NCBI RefSeq assembly: GCF_036670025.1
Contig: NZ_CP137640.1
Coordinates: 4,684,001 to 4,748,000 of the forward strand
Length of the DNA stretch: 64,000 bases
Source: Bacillus_BD oryzisoli
GTDB lineage: Bacteria > Bacillota > Bacilli > Bacillales > Cytobacillaceae
Direction: 5' to 3'
Below are positions 16,259 through 25,521 of this stretch, piece after piece; position 1 is the first letter of the stretch; the number at the start of each line of letters is the position of its first letter. The notes beneath the pieces were generated by a model. It was not told the origin of the DNA. It was given only the letters and a program-made list of their open reading frames with translations, and searched no databases. A program made the translations under genes and the position numbers.

Positions 16259-17069
16259 ATTCATTTCTATCTCTCTTTTTATTTTTCCCTAAAATAAAGA
16301 TTGGTTCGAGCTCCCCATCCTCATATAAAAAGGATAAAGCTGTGATCGGGACCCTGCCTGCTGCAAAAAAACTCATCGTCATTTGGGCTAGTATATCATA
16401 GCCTGTATCATTCCCAATATCGGCGATAATCAGCACATCCTGATGCGGTACGGCTATTGCCATTGTACCTTTTATTTTCTGCTGCATTTCTTTTAAAAAG
16501 GAGTCATTTAATATTCTGCTGGCATCATACCCATCATTTTTATTTAAAAAATAAAAGGTATTTCCAGCAACCTGATCTGTTTTCAATTCTGTTGATAATG
16601 AACGAACATTAAATAGAGCCATTTCCTTTATCCGTTTTTCATCCCATTGTTCTTTCTCAATAAGAGCTTGGTCAATCAGTCGGTACGTATTTCCGAGGTC
16701 AAGTGCATAATATATTCTCGTTTCTGCTGTATGGTCATCATATATAAAAGCATTTCCCTCGTTCGTTTCTACTGGAAAAGAAGTCGATCGAATAACAGGG
16801 AAAATATTTTTTTCTTTCCCAGAGATTTCTGGATCTGCCTCCATTGCCTGCAGTCCTTCTTCCACATAATACACAATTTCATCGATTGCTTTTTCTTTTT
16901 GTTCCTGCCACTTCGCTATAATACCTGGTAAAGAAATCGTAATTCCTTTGCCGGTTTGTTTATGTTCAATTCGCAATTGATCTTTTTTACGATCATATTC
17001 AAACTTTCGCTCCGGATGGGCAAGCCGGTTTTGAAGCTCATTTTTCATTTTAATACTATCCATTTTCAT
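16257..17069 (-). CDS. ytpQ: YtpQ, DUF1444 family protein
   Basis: A soluble 270-aa protein matching the size and place of B. subtilis YtpQ (DUF1444), conserved in bacilli with no defined biochemical role. The sequence begins MKMDSIKMKNELQNRLAHPE and holds a conserved central segment ending VRSLSTELK and a C-terminal strand-rich part (VLIIADIGNDTGYDILAQMT). No membrane segment or catalytic motif was recognised. The ATG at 17069 lies eight bases after AAGGAG. It is separated from sftA by only 190 bases, with no ytpR gene in between. Confidence 0.9.
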   Translation of the reverse strand: MKMDSIKMKNELQNRLAHPERKFEYDRKKDQLRIEHKQTGKGITISLPGIIAKWQEQKEKAIDEIVYYVEEGLQAMEADPEISGKEKNIFPVIRSTSFPVETNEGNAFIYDDHTAETRIYYALDLGNTYRLIDQALIEKEQWDEKRIKEMALFNVRSLSTELKTDQVAGNTFYFLNKNDGYDASRILNDSFLKEMQQKIKGTMAIAVPHQDVLIIADIGNDTGYDILAQMTMSFFAAGRVPITALSFLYEDGELEPIFILGKNKKRDRNE

Positions 17070-17159
17070 TATGCAATCTCCTTATAAGACATTCTTTCTT
17101 ATTCTACAAAATTAATCCCCTTATCTCAAAGAAAAGGGGTTTATCTGCATAGGTTATTT

Positions 17160-17474
17160 TTATTTTAGACCGTCAATAAATTGTTCAATTTCTTCCTGTG
17201 TTTTTTGGTCTTTACTTACAAACCGGCCGAGTTCACTGCCATTTTCGTAGGCAATAAAGCTTGGAATACCAAAAACATCCTGCGCAATACATAAATCAAT
17301 AAATTGATCACGGTCAACATGGATAAACGTATATTCGCTGTATTTTGCCTCTACCTCAGGCATAAACGGTTCGATAAAGCGGCAATCCTTACACCAGTCA
17401 GCAGAAAATAAAAAGATGTGCTTACCGCTATTTTGCAATTCTGTATATTGTTCAACTGATTCTAGATTTTTCAA
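17160..17474 (-). CDS. ytpP: YtpP, thioredoxin-like protein
   Basis: Small thioredoxin-fold protein (104 aa) with the redox motif WCKDC (Cys28 and Cys31) after strand HIFLFSADW, and the cis-proline region FGIPSFIAYENG. It is likely a cytoplasmic thiol-disulfide oxidoreductase; the substrate is unknown. The frame opens at ATG 17489, but no ribosome binding site precedes that codon, while GGAGG lies inside the extension eight bases before TTG 17474. I therefore use TTG. It lies between ytpQ and ytoP as in B. subtilis. Confidence 0.92.
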   Translation of the reverse strand: MKNLESVEQYTELQNSGKHIFLFSADWCKDCRFIEPFMPEVEAKYSEYTFIHVDRDQFIDLCIAQDVFGIPSFIAYENGSELGRFVSKDQKTQEEIEQFIDGLK

Positions 17475-17577
17475 TCCTATTTCCTCCATTTTTCGAATGA
17501 CCTATATGATTTTCGGTATTCTGATCATAACAAACTGAGAAGCTGGTGACCATTAATATGCTGTATGGTAATGATGA

Positions 17578-18651
17578 TTAGCTGTTTTGCAAAATGCTGT
17601 TTACGGTTGTGCGATCAGATGCTTTTACTAATTTTGTCACTAATTCTTTTGCGGCCGCATAATCATCAATATGGATGATACTTGCCGGTGTATGAATATA
17701 GCGCGAGCAGATTCCAATCACAGCACTCGGTACCCCTTCATTTGACAAATGAACCCGCCCGGCATCTGTACCGCCTTGCGAAATAAAGTATTGATATGGG
17801 ATATTATTTGATTCAGCTGTATCAAGAACAAACTCCCTCATGCCTCGGTGTGTCACCATTGTGCGATCAAAAATACGCAGCAAGGCGCCCTTTCCAAGCT
17901 GGCCAAATTCGTCCTTTTTCCCTGACATATCATTTGCTGGACTGGCATCCAGGGCGTAGAATAGATCAGGCTTAATCATATTTGCAGCAGTCTGCGCTCC
18001 GCGTAGCCCCACTTCCTCCTGAACCGTTGCACCTGAGTATAGGATATTCGGTATCGTTTCATTCTGTAGTTCTTCAAGAAGCTCGATCGCCAAACCACAG
18101 CCATATCGATTATCCCAAGCCTTCGCCATAATTTTTTTGCCATTTGCCATAGGTGTAAAAGGACAAACAGGGACAATCATCTGCCCTGGCTTAATTCCAA
18201 TCCTAATTGCATCATCTCTATCATCTGCACCAATATCAATCAGCATATTTTTCATTTCCATTGGCTTTTTCCGCTGCTCATCACTTAAAAGGTGAGGTGG
18301 AATAGAACCAATTACGCCTGGAACAGGACCGTTTTTTGTGATGATTTCGACTGTAGTAGCCAGCATAACCTGATTCCACCAGCCGCCGATTGTTTGAAAA
18401 CGAATCATTCCGTTATCTGTTATAGAAGTTACCATAAATCCGACTTCGTCCATATGCCCAGCCACCATGATAGTAGGACCGTTTAAATCGCCTCTTTTGA
18501 CGCCAAAAATACTACCCAGTTTATCTTGGACAATTTCGTCCGTATACTTGCCTAATTGTTCACGCATAAAACTCCGAACAGCATGTTCATTCCCTGCTAT
18601 AGCCGGCAGCTCTGTTAAGTTTTTAAACAATTGTAACGTTTTTTCGTTCAA
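17578..18651 (-). CDS. ytoP: YtoP, M42-family metallo-aminopeptidase
   Basis: Cytoplasmic zinc or cobalt-dependent aminopeptidase of the M42 (glutamyl aminopeptidase / tetrahedral peptidase) family. Visible metal and catalytic motifs are AGHMDEVGFM (His66, Asp68), KAWDNRYGCG (bridging Asp), ATVQEEVGLRGA (catalytic and metal Glu) and ALDASPAND. The last ligand is the His in QGGTDAGRVHLSNEGVPS or the late HTP. The 357-aa length is normal. The start is TTG 18651, eleven bases after GAGGAG. It is a single gene on its strand, divergent from ytzB. Confidence 0.94.
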   Translation of the reverse strand: MNEKTLQLFKNLTELPAIAGNEHAVRSFMREQLGKYTDEIVQDKLGSIFGVKRGDLNGPTIMVAGHMDEVGFMVTSITDNGMIRFQTIGGWWNQVMLATTVEIITKNGPVPGVIGSIPPHLLSDEQRKKPMEMKNMLIDIGADDRDDAIRIGIKPGQMIVPVCPFTPMANGKKIMAKAWDNRYGCGLAIELLEELQNETIPNILYSGATVQEEVGLRGAQTAANMIKPDLFYALDASPANDMSGKKDEFGQLGKGALLRIFDRTMVTHRGMREFVLDTAESNNIPYQYFISQGGTDAGRVHLSNEGVPSAVIGICSRYIHTPASIIHIDDYAAAKELVTKLVKASDRTTVNSILQNS

Positions 18652-18883
18652 ATCAGGTCACACTCCTCTTTTATAGTCATCCTATTATGTATTTCTCTAT
18701 CACTATTCATTGTACCTAAAATTCTATTTCACCACCATTTTCATGTCATAGCATTCCCGATTCATGGGTCATATATTTGACACTACTTCAGATGAAATAT
18801 TTGAAAATAGTTAAGTATTGTCATGATTTCTGATAATATTAATAACAGAATCATGTAATCATTAACATGAAGGAGGTTCTTTC

Positions 18884-19198
18884 GTGAATTGGAAAACCTT
18901 TCTCACTGGGGTAGGCTCCGGTGTTGCCGTTGGAATTGTTCTTAGTAAAGCAATAGATAATAATAAATCAATCTCAGCAGAAAAAGCCTTGGCGAATGCA
19001 AAAGCTGCCTTTAAAAAGCATGGAGCGATTTCTGGCTCATGGATTCAAATGGAAAAACAGCAGCATTCAAAATCTCTCTTGGATTATGAAGTCTATATCG
19101 GCGGTATTTCAAGAATGGTCGATGGTCAAACGGAACAATATGAATTCATCGTTGATGCCGAAACAGGAGCCATTCTTGATGCCTACCCTTTAAGCTAA
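18884..19198 (+). CDS. ytzB: YtzB, PepSY-domain protein
   Basis: Small 104-aa protein with a hydrophobic N-terminus (FLTGVGSGVAVGIVL), probably a membrane anchor, and one PepSY-type domain (about 32-104) ending in YEFIVDAETGAILDAYPLS. PepSY modules are thought to inhibit or chaperone peptidases at the cell surface, and whether this one does so is unknown. The GTG start at 18884 follows AAGGAGG. It is monocistronic, with a strong terminator at its stop. Confidence 0.9.
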   Translation: MNWKTFLTGVGSGVAVGIVLSKAIDNNKSISAEKALANAKAAFKKHGAISGSWIQMEKQQHSKSLLDYEVYIGGISRMVDGQTEQYEFIVDAETGAILDAYPLS

Positions 19199-19224
19199 AA
19201 AATCCCCATGCAAGGGGATTTTTT
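19197..19224 (+). terminator. Terminator of ytzB
   Basis: A perfect 11-bp stem (AAAAAATCCCC with GGGGATTTTTT) around a six-base loop begins in the ytzB stop codon. It could also serve ytnP on the other strand. Confidence 0.92.
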
Positions 19225-19243
19225 GTATTGCTGTTCATTTCCA

Positions 19244-20083
19244 TTATCTTTCTCTGTGCACTGACTCAGTCAACTTTCCTTCGTGATCCCATTTAACAGC
19301 CCGGTAGTACGCATCATGATAAAACGTAAACCAAGCATTGCGGTCAAGTCCATATTGCAGCCATTTCTGTTTCGCAGCAATGGAATTCATCGGATAATCA
19401 TCATATGCCATTACCCATAAAACATTTTGATGCGCATGTGTCGGCATGATATCTGCCATGTGTAAAACGGTATGCCCACCGTCCTCAATAAGGATGATCG
19501 AATGTCCGTCGCTATGCCCGCCAGTATGAATAAGCTTAATATTTCCCATTGACCATTCTTTCTCAAACACCTCAACCTGCCAGGCAATGGCTTCCCAGTT
19601 TTCTTTCCAATATGTACTTTTTGAGCGGATATTAGGCTGCCTTATTTCATTCCATTCAATCTGATTGACAATGATTTTTGCATTTGGAAAAACAGGAACA
19701 TATTCACTTCCACTCGGTTTTGTTAAGCCGCAAGCATGATCAAAATGCAAATGTGTCATTAATACATAATCAATGTCATGTAGCGATAAACCAAGCTTTG
19801 CTAGTGATTCTTCAAGCTTTGCTTCCTCTTGCGCGCCAAAATTACGCTTTTGTTTTTCCGTTAATTTTCCATTCCCTATTCCAGCATCTATCAATAGATT
19901 GACTCCATTCATTTGGATAAGGATTGGATCTGTTCGTAACTCTATCTGATTGTTTTCGTTACATGGATATTTCTTTATCCATAGTGGTTTTGGAACGACT
20001 CCGAACATCGCTCCGCCATCGAGGTGATTGACCCCGCCATTTAACCATGTCAGCTTACTATTCGTTAATTGTAATGTTTCCAT
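19244..20083 (-). CDS. ytnP: YtnP, metallo-beta-lactamase-fold lactonase
   Basis: The 279-aa protein is an MBL-fold hydrolase. It has the dinuclear zinc motif THLHFDHACG (HxHxDH), the third-ligand histidine in HTGGHSDGHS and the bridging aspartate in LHMADIMPTHAHQ. B. subtilis YtnP is a quorum-quenching lactonase that interferes with signalling of streptomycetes; the same role here is inference from similarity and gene order. There is no signal peptide, so it acts in the cytoplasm or is released by lysis. ATG 20083 follows a GAGGG site. Confidence 0.92.
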   Translation of the reverse strand: METLQLTNSKLTWLNGGVNHLDGGAMFGVVPKPLWIKKYPCNENNQIELRTDPILIQMNGVNLLIDAGIGNGKLTEKQKRNFGAQEEAKLEESLAKLGLSLHDIDYVLMTHLHFDHACGLTKPSGSEYVPVFPNAKIIVNQIEWNEIRQPNIRSKSTYWKENWEAIAWQVEVFEKEWSMGNIKLIHTGGHSDGHSIILIEDGGHTVLHMADIMPTHAHQNVLWVMAYDDYPMNSIAAKQKWLQYGLDRNAWFTFYHDAYYRAVKWDHEGKLTESVHRER

Positions 20084-20212
20084 CCTTACCCTCCCCTATA
20101 TTCACGTTTTTTTACCCTCGTCCCTATGATCGTTACGCACAAAATATATTATAATATTTTAAAAATTACAAATTTTTAGCTCAAAACATTACATTTTTTC
20201 CTTTTATAAAAA

Positions 20213-20246
20213 TTAAAAAAGGCTGAACAATCGATCAGCCCTATTT
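20213..20246 (-). terminator. Terminator of trmB
   Basis: GGCTGA (20221-20226) and TCAGCC (20235-20240) form the stem and a run of six T follows on the minus strand. The hairpin abuts the trmB stop. Confidence 0.85.
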
Positions 20247-20882
20247 TTTAAATTGTACCTCACAGCGATAAATGCGATTCCCTCTCTCAGAGAACTTTTC
20301 TTCATACTCAGTCATAATATTTCCTTCAAAAAGGCTGTTATGCAAATCAAGGCTGACAAATTTCAACAGCATCCCATATGCTGAAAAACTCATAAGAGAG
20401 TATTCAAACAAACCTTGATTATCTGTTTTGAAATGAATTTCTCCTTCCTCAGGAAGAATATCTTCATAAATCTTTAAAAAGGATTTATACGTCAAACGAC
20501 GCTTCTCATGACGGGTCTTAGGCCAAGGGTCTGAAAAATTTAAATAGACTCTTGAAATTTCTCCTTTTTCAAAGTACTGTGGTAAATCAACCGCATTTGC
20601 ATTCAGCAGCTTTACATTTGGCACTTCTGCTTCAATTAAACGGTCAAGCGCAGAAACAATGACACTTTCCTGCAGTTCAATCCCCAAATAGTTAATCGAA
20701 GGGTTAGCTTTTGCCATTTCTGTAATAAACCGTCCTTTTCCGGTACCAATCTCAATATGAAGTGGTTGATTTTTTTCGTAAACCCCATTCCACTTTCCTT
20801 TTAATTCTTCAGGAGCAGATGCAACATATTGCGGATACTGCTCTAGTTTTTCCTTTGCCCAAGGTTTGTTTCTTAAACGCAT
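20241..20882 (-). CDS. trmB: tRNA (guanine-N7-)-methyltransferase
   Basis: Methylates G46 in the variable loop of tRNAs using S-adenosylmethionine. The 213-aa product shows the SAM-binding segment HIEIGTGKGRFITEMA and the TrmB signature YLNFSDPWPKTRHEKRRLT, followed by FKTDNQGLFEYSL. The length is standard. ATG 20882 follows AGGGGTG. Next to ytnP and ytzH-ytmP, as in B. subtilis. Confidence 0.97.
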   Translation of the reverse strand: MRLRNKPWAKEKLEQYPQYVASAPEELKGKWNGVYEKNQPLHIEIGTGKGRFITEMAKANPSINYLGIELQESVIVSALDRLIEAEVPNVKLLNANAVDLPQYFEKGEISRVYLNFSDPWPKTRHEKRRLTYKSFLKIYEDILPEEGEIHFKTDNQGLFEYSLMSFSAYGMLLKFVSLDLHNSLFEGNIMTEYEEKFSERGNRIYRCEVQFKK

Positions 20883-20977
20883 GGTGACACCCCTAAATAT
20901 AATTTTTCGTACATTTCCTTTTACTCGTTATCATATATCCATAGCCCAAAATAATTCTACCCAGACGAATAAATTAA

Positions 20978-21022
20978 AAAAGAACTCACAAAATAAATTG
21001 TGAATTCTCCTTTACTTTTTTA
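20978..21022 (+). terminator. Hairpin upstream of ytzH (terminator-like)
   Basis: GAACTCACA and TGTGAATTC pair around an A/T loop and are followed by T-rich sequence, about 30 bases before ytzH. It could be a leftover terminator or a leader structure; no function is shown. Confidence 0.4.
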
Positions 21023-21053
21023 CGCAGGAGATTGACAGAAAGGATGTTTGACA

Positions 21054-21332
21054 ATGCCACTTCAATATCAGGATCAAGTAAATTTACTAAAGGATATTTT
21101 ATCTAACCATCAAACAGACTGCTGCGGATCTGTTTCAGAATGTGAACAATTAGAGCGTTTAATCAAATCGTTAATGGTTAATTCAAATATCGATCAAAAC
21201 AACAAACAAGTTCTCGATCAAATCTATTCATACAGCCAAAGCGGAATCAACGCTTCAAACTTGGATGCTCATATTGAATTACATCAGGAGCAGCTGTCCC
21301 AATGGGTTGACAATATTGACCAGTTTTCATAA
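21054..21332 (+). CDS. ytzH: YtzH-like protein
   Basis: Soluble 92-aa protein, the same size as B. subtilis YtzH, in the same place between trmB and ytmP. The sequence is helical and polar (LQYQDQVNLLKDILSNHQTD, then CCGSVSECEQLERLIKSL) without a known catalytic motif; two adjacent cysteines are visible. Function unknown. The frame opens at TTG 21048, but AAAGGA is only a few bases before it. ATG 21054 has proper spacing, so I chose that. The 3' end overlaps the convergent ytmP by six bases. Confidence 0.88.
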   Translation: MPLQYQDQVNLLKDILSNHQTDCCGSVSECEQLERLIKSLMVNSNIDQNNKQVLDQIYSYSQSGINASNLDAHIELHQEQLSQWVDNIDQFS

Positions 21333-22106
21333 TGACAGGTATTGAATTAGCCTGTCAATCTCTTTATTCATTTCCGTTAACCGCGACTTATCTTTATGCC
21401 ATTGAATGGATGTAAGCGTATGAGCAATCACATACCATTTCATCCGTAACAGTAAATGATCATCCAACTTTAGCCCATATAGACTCAGCCATGTTTCCCA
21501 TTCGGTACGCGGTATATACCAGTAAAGCAGCGTGCCGATATCAATGGCTGGGTCAGCTATAACAGCCCCATCCCAATCAATTAAATACAACTGGTTGTTT
21601 TCATCCAGGAGCCAGTTATTATGATTGACATCACAATGACATACCACTTTATGTTCATAATGAATCCCATTCACATTATTCTCAAGAAATTTAAGCGATG
21701 CTTTGACAGAATCAAGATTACCTATTTCATGATCCAAATCCTGTATCATTATTTGGAGAATCTTTACAGGCTGCATTGGAGTTTTCCCAAGACGCTTTAA
21801 CATGCTCAGCAGCGGCTTTGATTGATGGATCTTTTTTAAGAGCTTCGCCACATTTTCCTGGTTCATTTCTGAAGGCTGCAGTTCTCGTCCATTTAACCAT
21901 TGCTGCGCAGTAAAAACATCGCCGGTTTCCAATCTTTTCGTCCATACAAGCTTAGGAACAATACCTTCCGCTGATAGGCTGGCCAAAAATGGAGAAGTAT
22001 TCCGTTTTAGAAAATATTGATTTTCTTCGTGTTGTGCATAAAAGGCTTCCCCGGTCGCTCCACCTGCGGGAACAATCTCCCAATCATGTCCAAAAAAGTG
22101 TTCCAA
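21327..22106 (-). CDS. ytmP: YtmP, aminoglycoside/choline kinase-like phosphotransferase
   Basis: 259-aa protein of the APH/choline-kinase fold. The catalytic loop HCDVNHNNWLLD (His156, Asp158, Asn163) and the metal-binding LIDWDGAVIADPAIDIG are both intact, so an active small-molecule kinase is likely. The substrate is unknown. The start is TTG 22106, seven bases after AGGTG. In B. subtilis it also follows ytzH next to amyX. The stop overlaps the convergent ytzH end. Confidence 0.9.
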   Translation of the reverse strand: MEHFFGHDWEIVPAGGATGEAFYAQHEENQYFLKRNTSPFLASLSAEGIVPKLVWTKRLETGDVFTAQQWLNGRELQPSEMNQENVAKLLKKIHQSKPLLSMLKRLGKTPMQPVKILQIMIQDLDHEIGNLDSVKASLKFLENNVNGIHYEHKVVCHCDVNHNNWLLDENNQLYLIDWDGAVIADPAIDIGTLLYWYIPRTEWETWLSLYGLKLDDHLLLRMKWYVIAHTLTSIQWHKDKSRLTEMNKEIDRLIQYLSL

Positions 22107-22335
22107 TGCTGTTCACCTGCAATTTCTATTTACTGCCTGAAAAGCTTTAAGCGCCTTCTTTTCCTTATGAGGGAGAACAGACGCTAAAGCTTGCAATATA
22201 TGGTTTCATTATCATTTTTCTGTAAAAAGACAGCTATTGAACGATAATATTTTACAATAACCATCTTTTAAATTTTATCCTCACATCCAGGAGCCGTCAA
22301 GACTATCCTTTTGTTTTCATCAGTCAATTTGAAAT

Positions 22336-24480
22336 TTAGACCTTAAATAGTACATAAGAGCTGATCGGTTTTAACTTGGCTTTTTCCTTCACACGATTGA
22401 TTGGAATGATACCGCTTTTGTCATCATCGGCCATAATATTCCAGTTTCCGTCCGGTAATGAAACAACTTGCTCAGAATTTGTGGGATTAAAAAGAACGAT
22501 AATAGACTGACTCGGTCCATAATCTCCAACACCTTGTAGAGTCCAGCCAATGAGCGGCTTTTGAAGAGATAAAAAACACATATATTTTCGTATGAGTTCG
22601 GCAGTTGGAAAACGAAAGGCACGATGGGATTTCCGAATGGCAATGATTCCTTTTATATAATCAACATGATGTTGAAATTCATCTTTACGATCCCAGTCAA
22701 GCTGATTAATTTCATTACTTGATTTATAGCTGTTTCCTTCGCCATTTTTTGTGCGGAAAAATTCCTGCCCACTATGGATAAAAGGAATTCCCTGCGCAAG
22801 AAGCACCATCACTGTTGCAAGGCGATGATATTTTTGGATATTTTCCAGCTTCTCATTCTGTAAACAAACTATTAGTTTGTCCCATAATGTATGGTTATCA
22901 TGTGATTCCACATAATTGATACTTTGATCAGGTTCGGTAAATAATCCTTTCTCATTTTTTCCTATACCGACACTGCCAGCAAGAACTTGAATGGCCATTT
23001 CATAATAATGTTCATTTCCTAACATGTAGCCTAAATCGTACATATTAAATGTACTGCCTTTAATTGAATCACGAAACCAATCATTAAATTGACCAATTCG
23101 CGGAAGATTGTGTTGGTTGTGAATAATTGCTTTCATTTCAAGCGGGAGAGGCGTATTTAAATCCCAGCCTTCGCCTATAAGCAGGATGGATGGATCCATT
23201 TGATCAACGAGAGACCTGATTGCATTCATTGTCTCGATATCGAGTATCCCCATTAAATCAAACCGAAAACCGTCAACATGATACTCATTAAGCCAAAATG
23301 ATATAGAATCCAGGATGAACTTTCTAACCATTTTCCTCTCCGATGCAATATCGTTTCCGACGCCGGTTCCATTTGATGGCATTCCGTGTTCGTCATGACG
23401 AAAATAATAACCAGGAACGATTTTTTCAAAACTTGATGTTTCTCTTTCATATACATGATTGTATACAACGTCTAAAATCACGCGGAGACCATTTTGATGG
23501 ATGGTATCAATAAGTGATTTTAACTCATTTATTCTGCTATAGGGATTATGAGGATTCGTGCAGTAGCTGCCATCAGGAACATTGAAATGAAGCGGATTAT
23601 ATCCCCAATTATATTCGTTTCTCATTTCAAGCTCATCCACCCCGGCAAAATCATGCAACGGAAGAAATTCGATGTGGGTGACACCCAGCTCTTTAATATA
23701 GCTGAGGGATGTTAAGCTTCCATTCTTGCTTCTCGTGTCCATTTCAGCGGCGCCTATATACGTTCCTTTATTAGAAACACCGCTATTGGGGTGTATTGTC
23801 AAGTCCCTGATATGAGTTTCATAGATCACACTGTCTACTGCTTTTTCCAACGGAGGCAGCACTCGTTTTACCCGGTTGGTTTTATTTAAATCAATGATCA
23901 CTCCTTCTTGACCATTCGCGTTGACAGCGACAGTATATGGATCAACCGCTTCCTTCCATTGAAGATTAACGCAGACTAAATACGTATAAAGGGAATTCTC
24001 AAGATCCCGCTTAACAGAAACCGTCCAAACACCTTTCTCTTCTCTTGTTAGATCAATGATTTCTTGATCGGATCTATCTGATGACATTAATTTTAGCTTT
24101 ACTCCGGTTGCTGTTGGTGCCCATAATTTAAAAGTTGTTTGATCCGGTTGGTAAAAAGCTCCCAAATGTCCGTCATAATAGAAACGTTCATCGAATGCAC
24201 CTGTTCTTGTCACTGCTCCAATCTGTAAATCAGTCTTTCTTTGAAGGTGATCCTTAATCCAATACTGACTGCCAATGTTCAACTCTTCTGCTGTTTGGCA
24301 GATATATTTCATAAACTCATTGAGGTGTATTTTATCAACAACGGTAAGTGGAAATTCATCTGCGTCACATTCCAATGTAAAGGAACTTTCATCGGCGTGA
24401 GGAAGAGTATGAGGGACTATGATTGTAATGACTCGCATTTCATCTAAATAGGCTTGATAATCCCTTTCAATCGCAATCAT
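22336..24480 (-). CDS. amyX: Type I pullulanase
   Basis: Hydrolyses alpha-1,6 branches of pullulan, glycogen and limit dextrins. No signal peptide, so it is intracellular. The 714-aa protein has an N-terminal starch-binding-like region, a CBM48 domain (about 100-185) and a GH13 barrel. The pullulanase signature YNWGYNPLHFNVPDGSY is present, with DVVYNHVYE (region I), GFRFDLMG with the nucleophile Asp near 410 (region II), GEGWDL with the acid/base Glu near 440 (region III) and VESHDNHTLWDK (region IV). A C-terminal beta domain closes it. All catalytic residues are present. Confidence 0.96.
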   Translation of the reverse strand: MIAIERDYQAYLDEMRVITIIVPHTLPHADESSFTLECDADEFPLTVVDKIHLNEFMKYICQTAEELNIGSQYWIKDHLQRKTDLQIGAVTRTGAFDERFYYDGHLGAFYQPDQTTFKLWAPTATGVKLKLMSSDRSDQEIIDLTREEKGVWTVSVKRDLENSLYTYLVCVNLQWKEAVDPYTVAVNANGQEGVIIDLNKTNRVKRVLPPLEKAVDSVIYETHIRDLTIHPNSGVSNKGTYIGAAEMDTRSKNGSLTSLSYIKELGVTHIEFLPLHDFAGVDELEMRNEYNWGYNPLHFNVPDGSYCTNPHNPYSRINELKSLIDTIHQNGLRVILDVVYNHVYERETSSFEKIVPGYYFRHDEHGMPSNGTGVGNDIASERKMVRKFILDSISFWLNEYHVDGFRFDLMGILDIETMNAIRSLVDQMDPSILLIGEGWDLNTPLPLEMKAIIHNQHNLPRIGQFNDWFRDSIKGSTFNMYDLGYMLGNEHYYEMAIQVLAGSVGIGKNEKGLFTEPDQSINYVESHDNHTLWDKLIVCLQNEKLENIQKYHRLATVMVLLAQGIPFIHSGQEFFRTKNGEGNSYKSSNEINQLDWDRKDEFQHHVDYIKGIIAIRKSHRAFRFPTAELIRKYMCFLSLQKPLIGWTLQGVGDYGPSQSIIVLFNPTNSEQVVSLPDGNWNIMADDDKSGIIPINRVKEKAKLKPISSYVLFKV

Positions 24481-24532
24481 GTATCTTCATTCCCTTCACT
24501 TCCTTTTAATAAAAAAATCAATTGATGATCGT

Positions 24533-25492
24533 TTAGTTATTTCCATCATTTACTTCCCATTCTAGCCGTCTGATGGATGTGGTTTGGGTATAATCCAATA
24601 GTGCCTTTGCCCCTTTTAACTGAATCGATTTCAAAGGGGAACGAAGCCGCCGTAACGAAGCAAACCATTCTTCATAATTCCGCTTGTCAATTAATGTCGC
24701 ATCGTATGGTGGTAATGGATAATCAATAAAACCGTTCCTTGACAAAATTACTTTATGAATTGGCAAGTCAATATCATGTAACTGAAATATTTTTTTCACG
24801 ATTGTTTCTGTTCGATTCGCAGCAATTAACGGATTAACAATCTTTTTCACGTTGCGATTCGTTCTTACATCCCAGAACTTTTGATTAGAACCGATAAATA
24901 CAGCCGAATCATGATCCTCTAAAAAGGTAATACACCAAACTTCAGTCGGACTGATTAAAATCGACTCTACTTCAATCGATGCTTTTTTTAATAAAAAGAT
25001 GGGCCTATATAACAGGAGATACGTATCGGGAAACCGCTGCAAAAAGAATCGTAAATGTTCATCAAAAAAGAATCGTTTATTCATATTGGACTTCTCTGTT
25101 AATGTCGATGTGGCCCATTTCAATTGGAAATCAAATAGTTGATTGAGAAATTGCTGTTTTAATTCTTCAACGTTTTCTGCATGATATATCTTGACAGAGA
25201 AATGATCTATTTCTGTTGGTTCTTCTGCCGCTAATTTCCCATTTTCCTTTTGTATCGTTTCTGAGGCATTCCTTCGGTTAAACAGCGTTTTTATTTTATT
25301 GAGTAAATGAGGCTTCTCTTCTATAGTCAATTCAGCTGTTTGCGATAACAAAATTTCATCTCTGGGATTTTCCCAATTGTGCTGTAATTTCTCCCATTGC
25401 TGCTTTTTCAACGTCACAAAGCGTGTAGGATAATGAAATATATTTTGTTCATAGCGCGATGTATAATCTTGTAATTTAATTAACTGTCCCAT
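24533..25492 (-). CDS. NERD-like conserved protein (position of B. subtilis ytlQ)
   Basis: A 319-aa soluble protein between amyX and the RNA phosphodiesterase gene, the place B. subtilis gives to ytlQ. It begins MGQLIKLQDYTSRYEQNIFH. A segment near 170-210 (ASIEVESILISPTEVWCITF) resembles the strand pair of nuclease-related (NERD) domains, which bear the pattern of an endonuclease core. The match is weak and I could not find a full catalytic set, so no activity is claimed. ATG 25492 follows GAGGAAG. Probably cotranscribed with the next gene upstream, 29 bases away. Confidence 0.75.
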   Translation of the reverse strand: MGQLIKLQDYTSRYEQNIFHYPTRFVTLKKQQWEKLQHNWENPRDEILLSQTAELTIEEKPHLLNKIKTLFNRRNASETIQKENGKLAAEEPTEIDHFSVKIYHAENVEELKQQFLNQLFDFQLKWATSTLTEKSNMNKRFFFDEHLRFFLQRFPDTYLLLYRPIFLLKKASIEVESILISPTEVWCITFLEDHDSAVFIGSNQKFWDVRTNRNVKKIVNPLIAANRTETIVKKIFQLHDIDLPIHKVILSRNGFIDYPLPPYDATLIDKRNYEEWFASLRRLRSPLKSIQLKGAKALLDYTQTTSIRRLEWEVNDGNN

Positions 25493-25521
25493 TGTATTCT
25501 TCCTCGTTTTCTTCTCATATT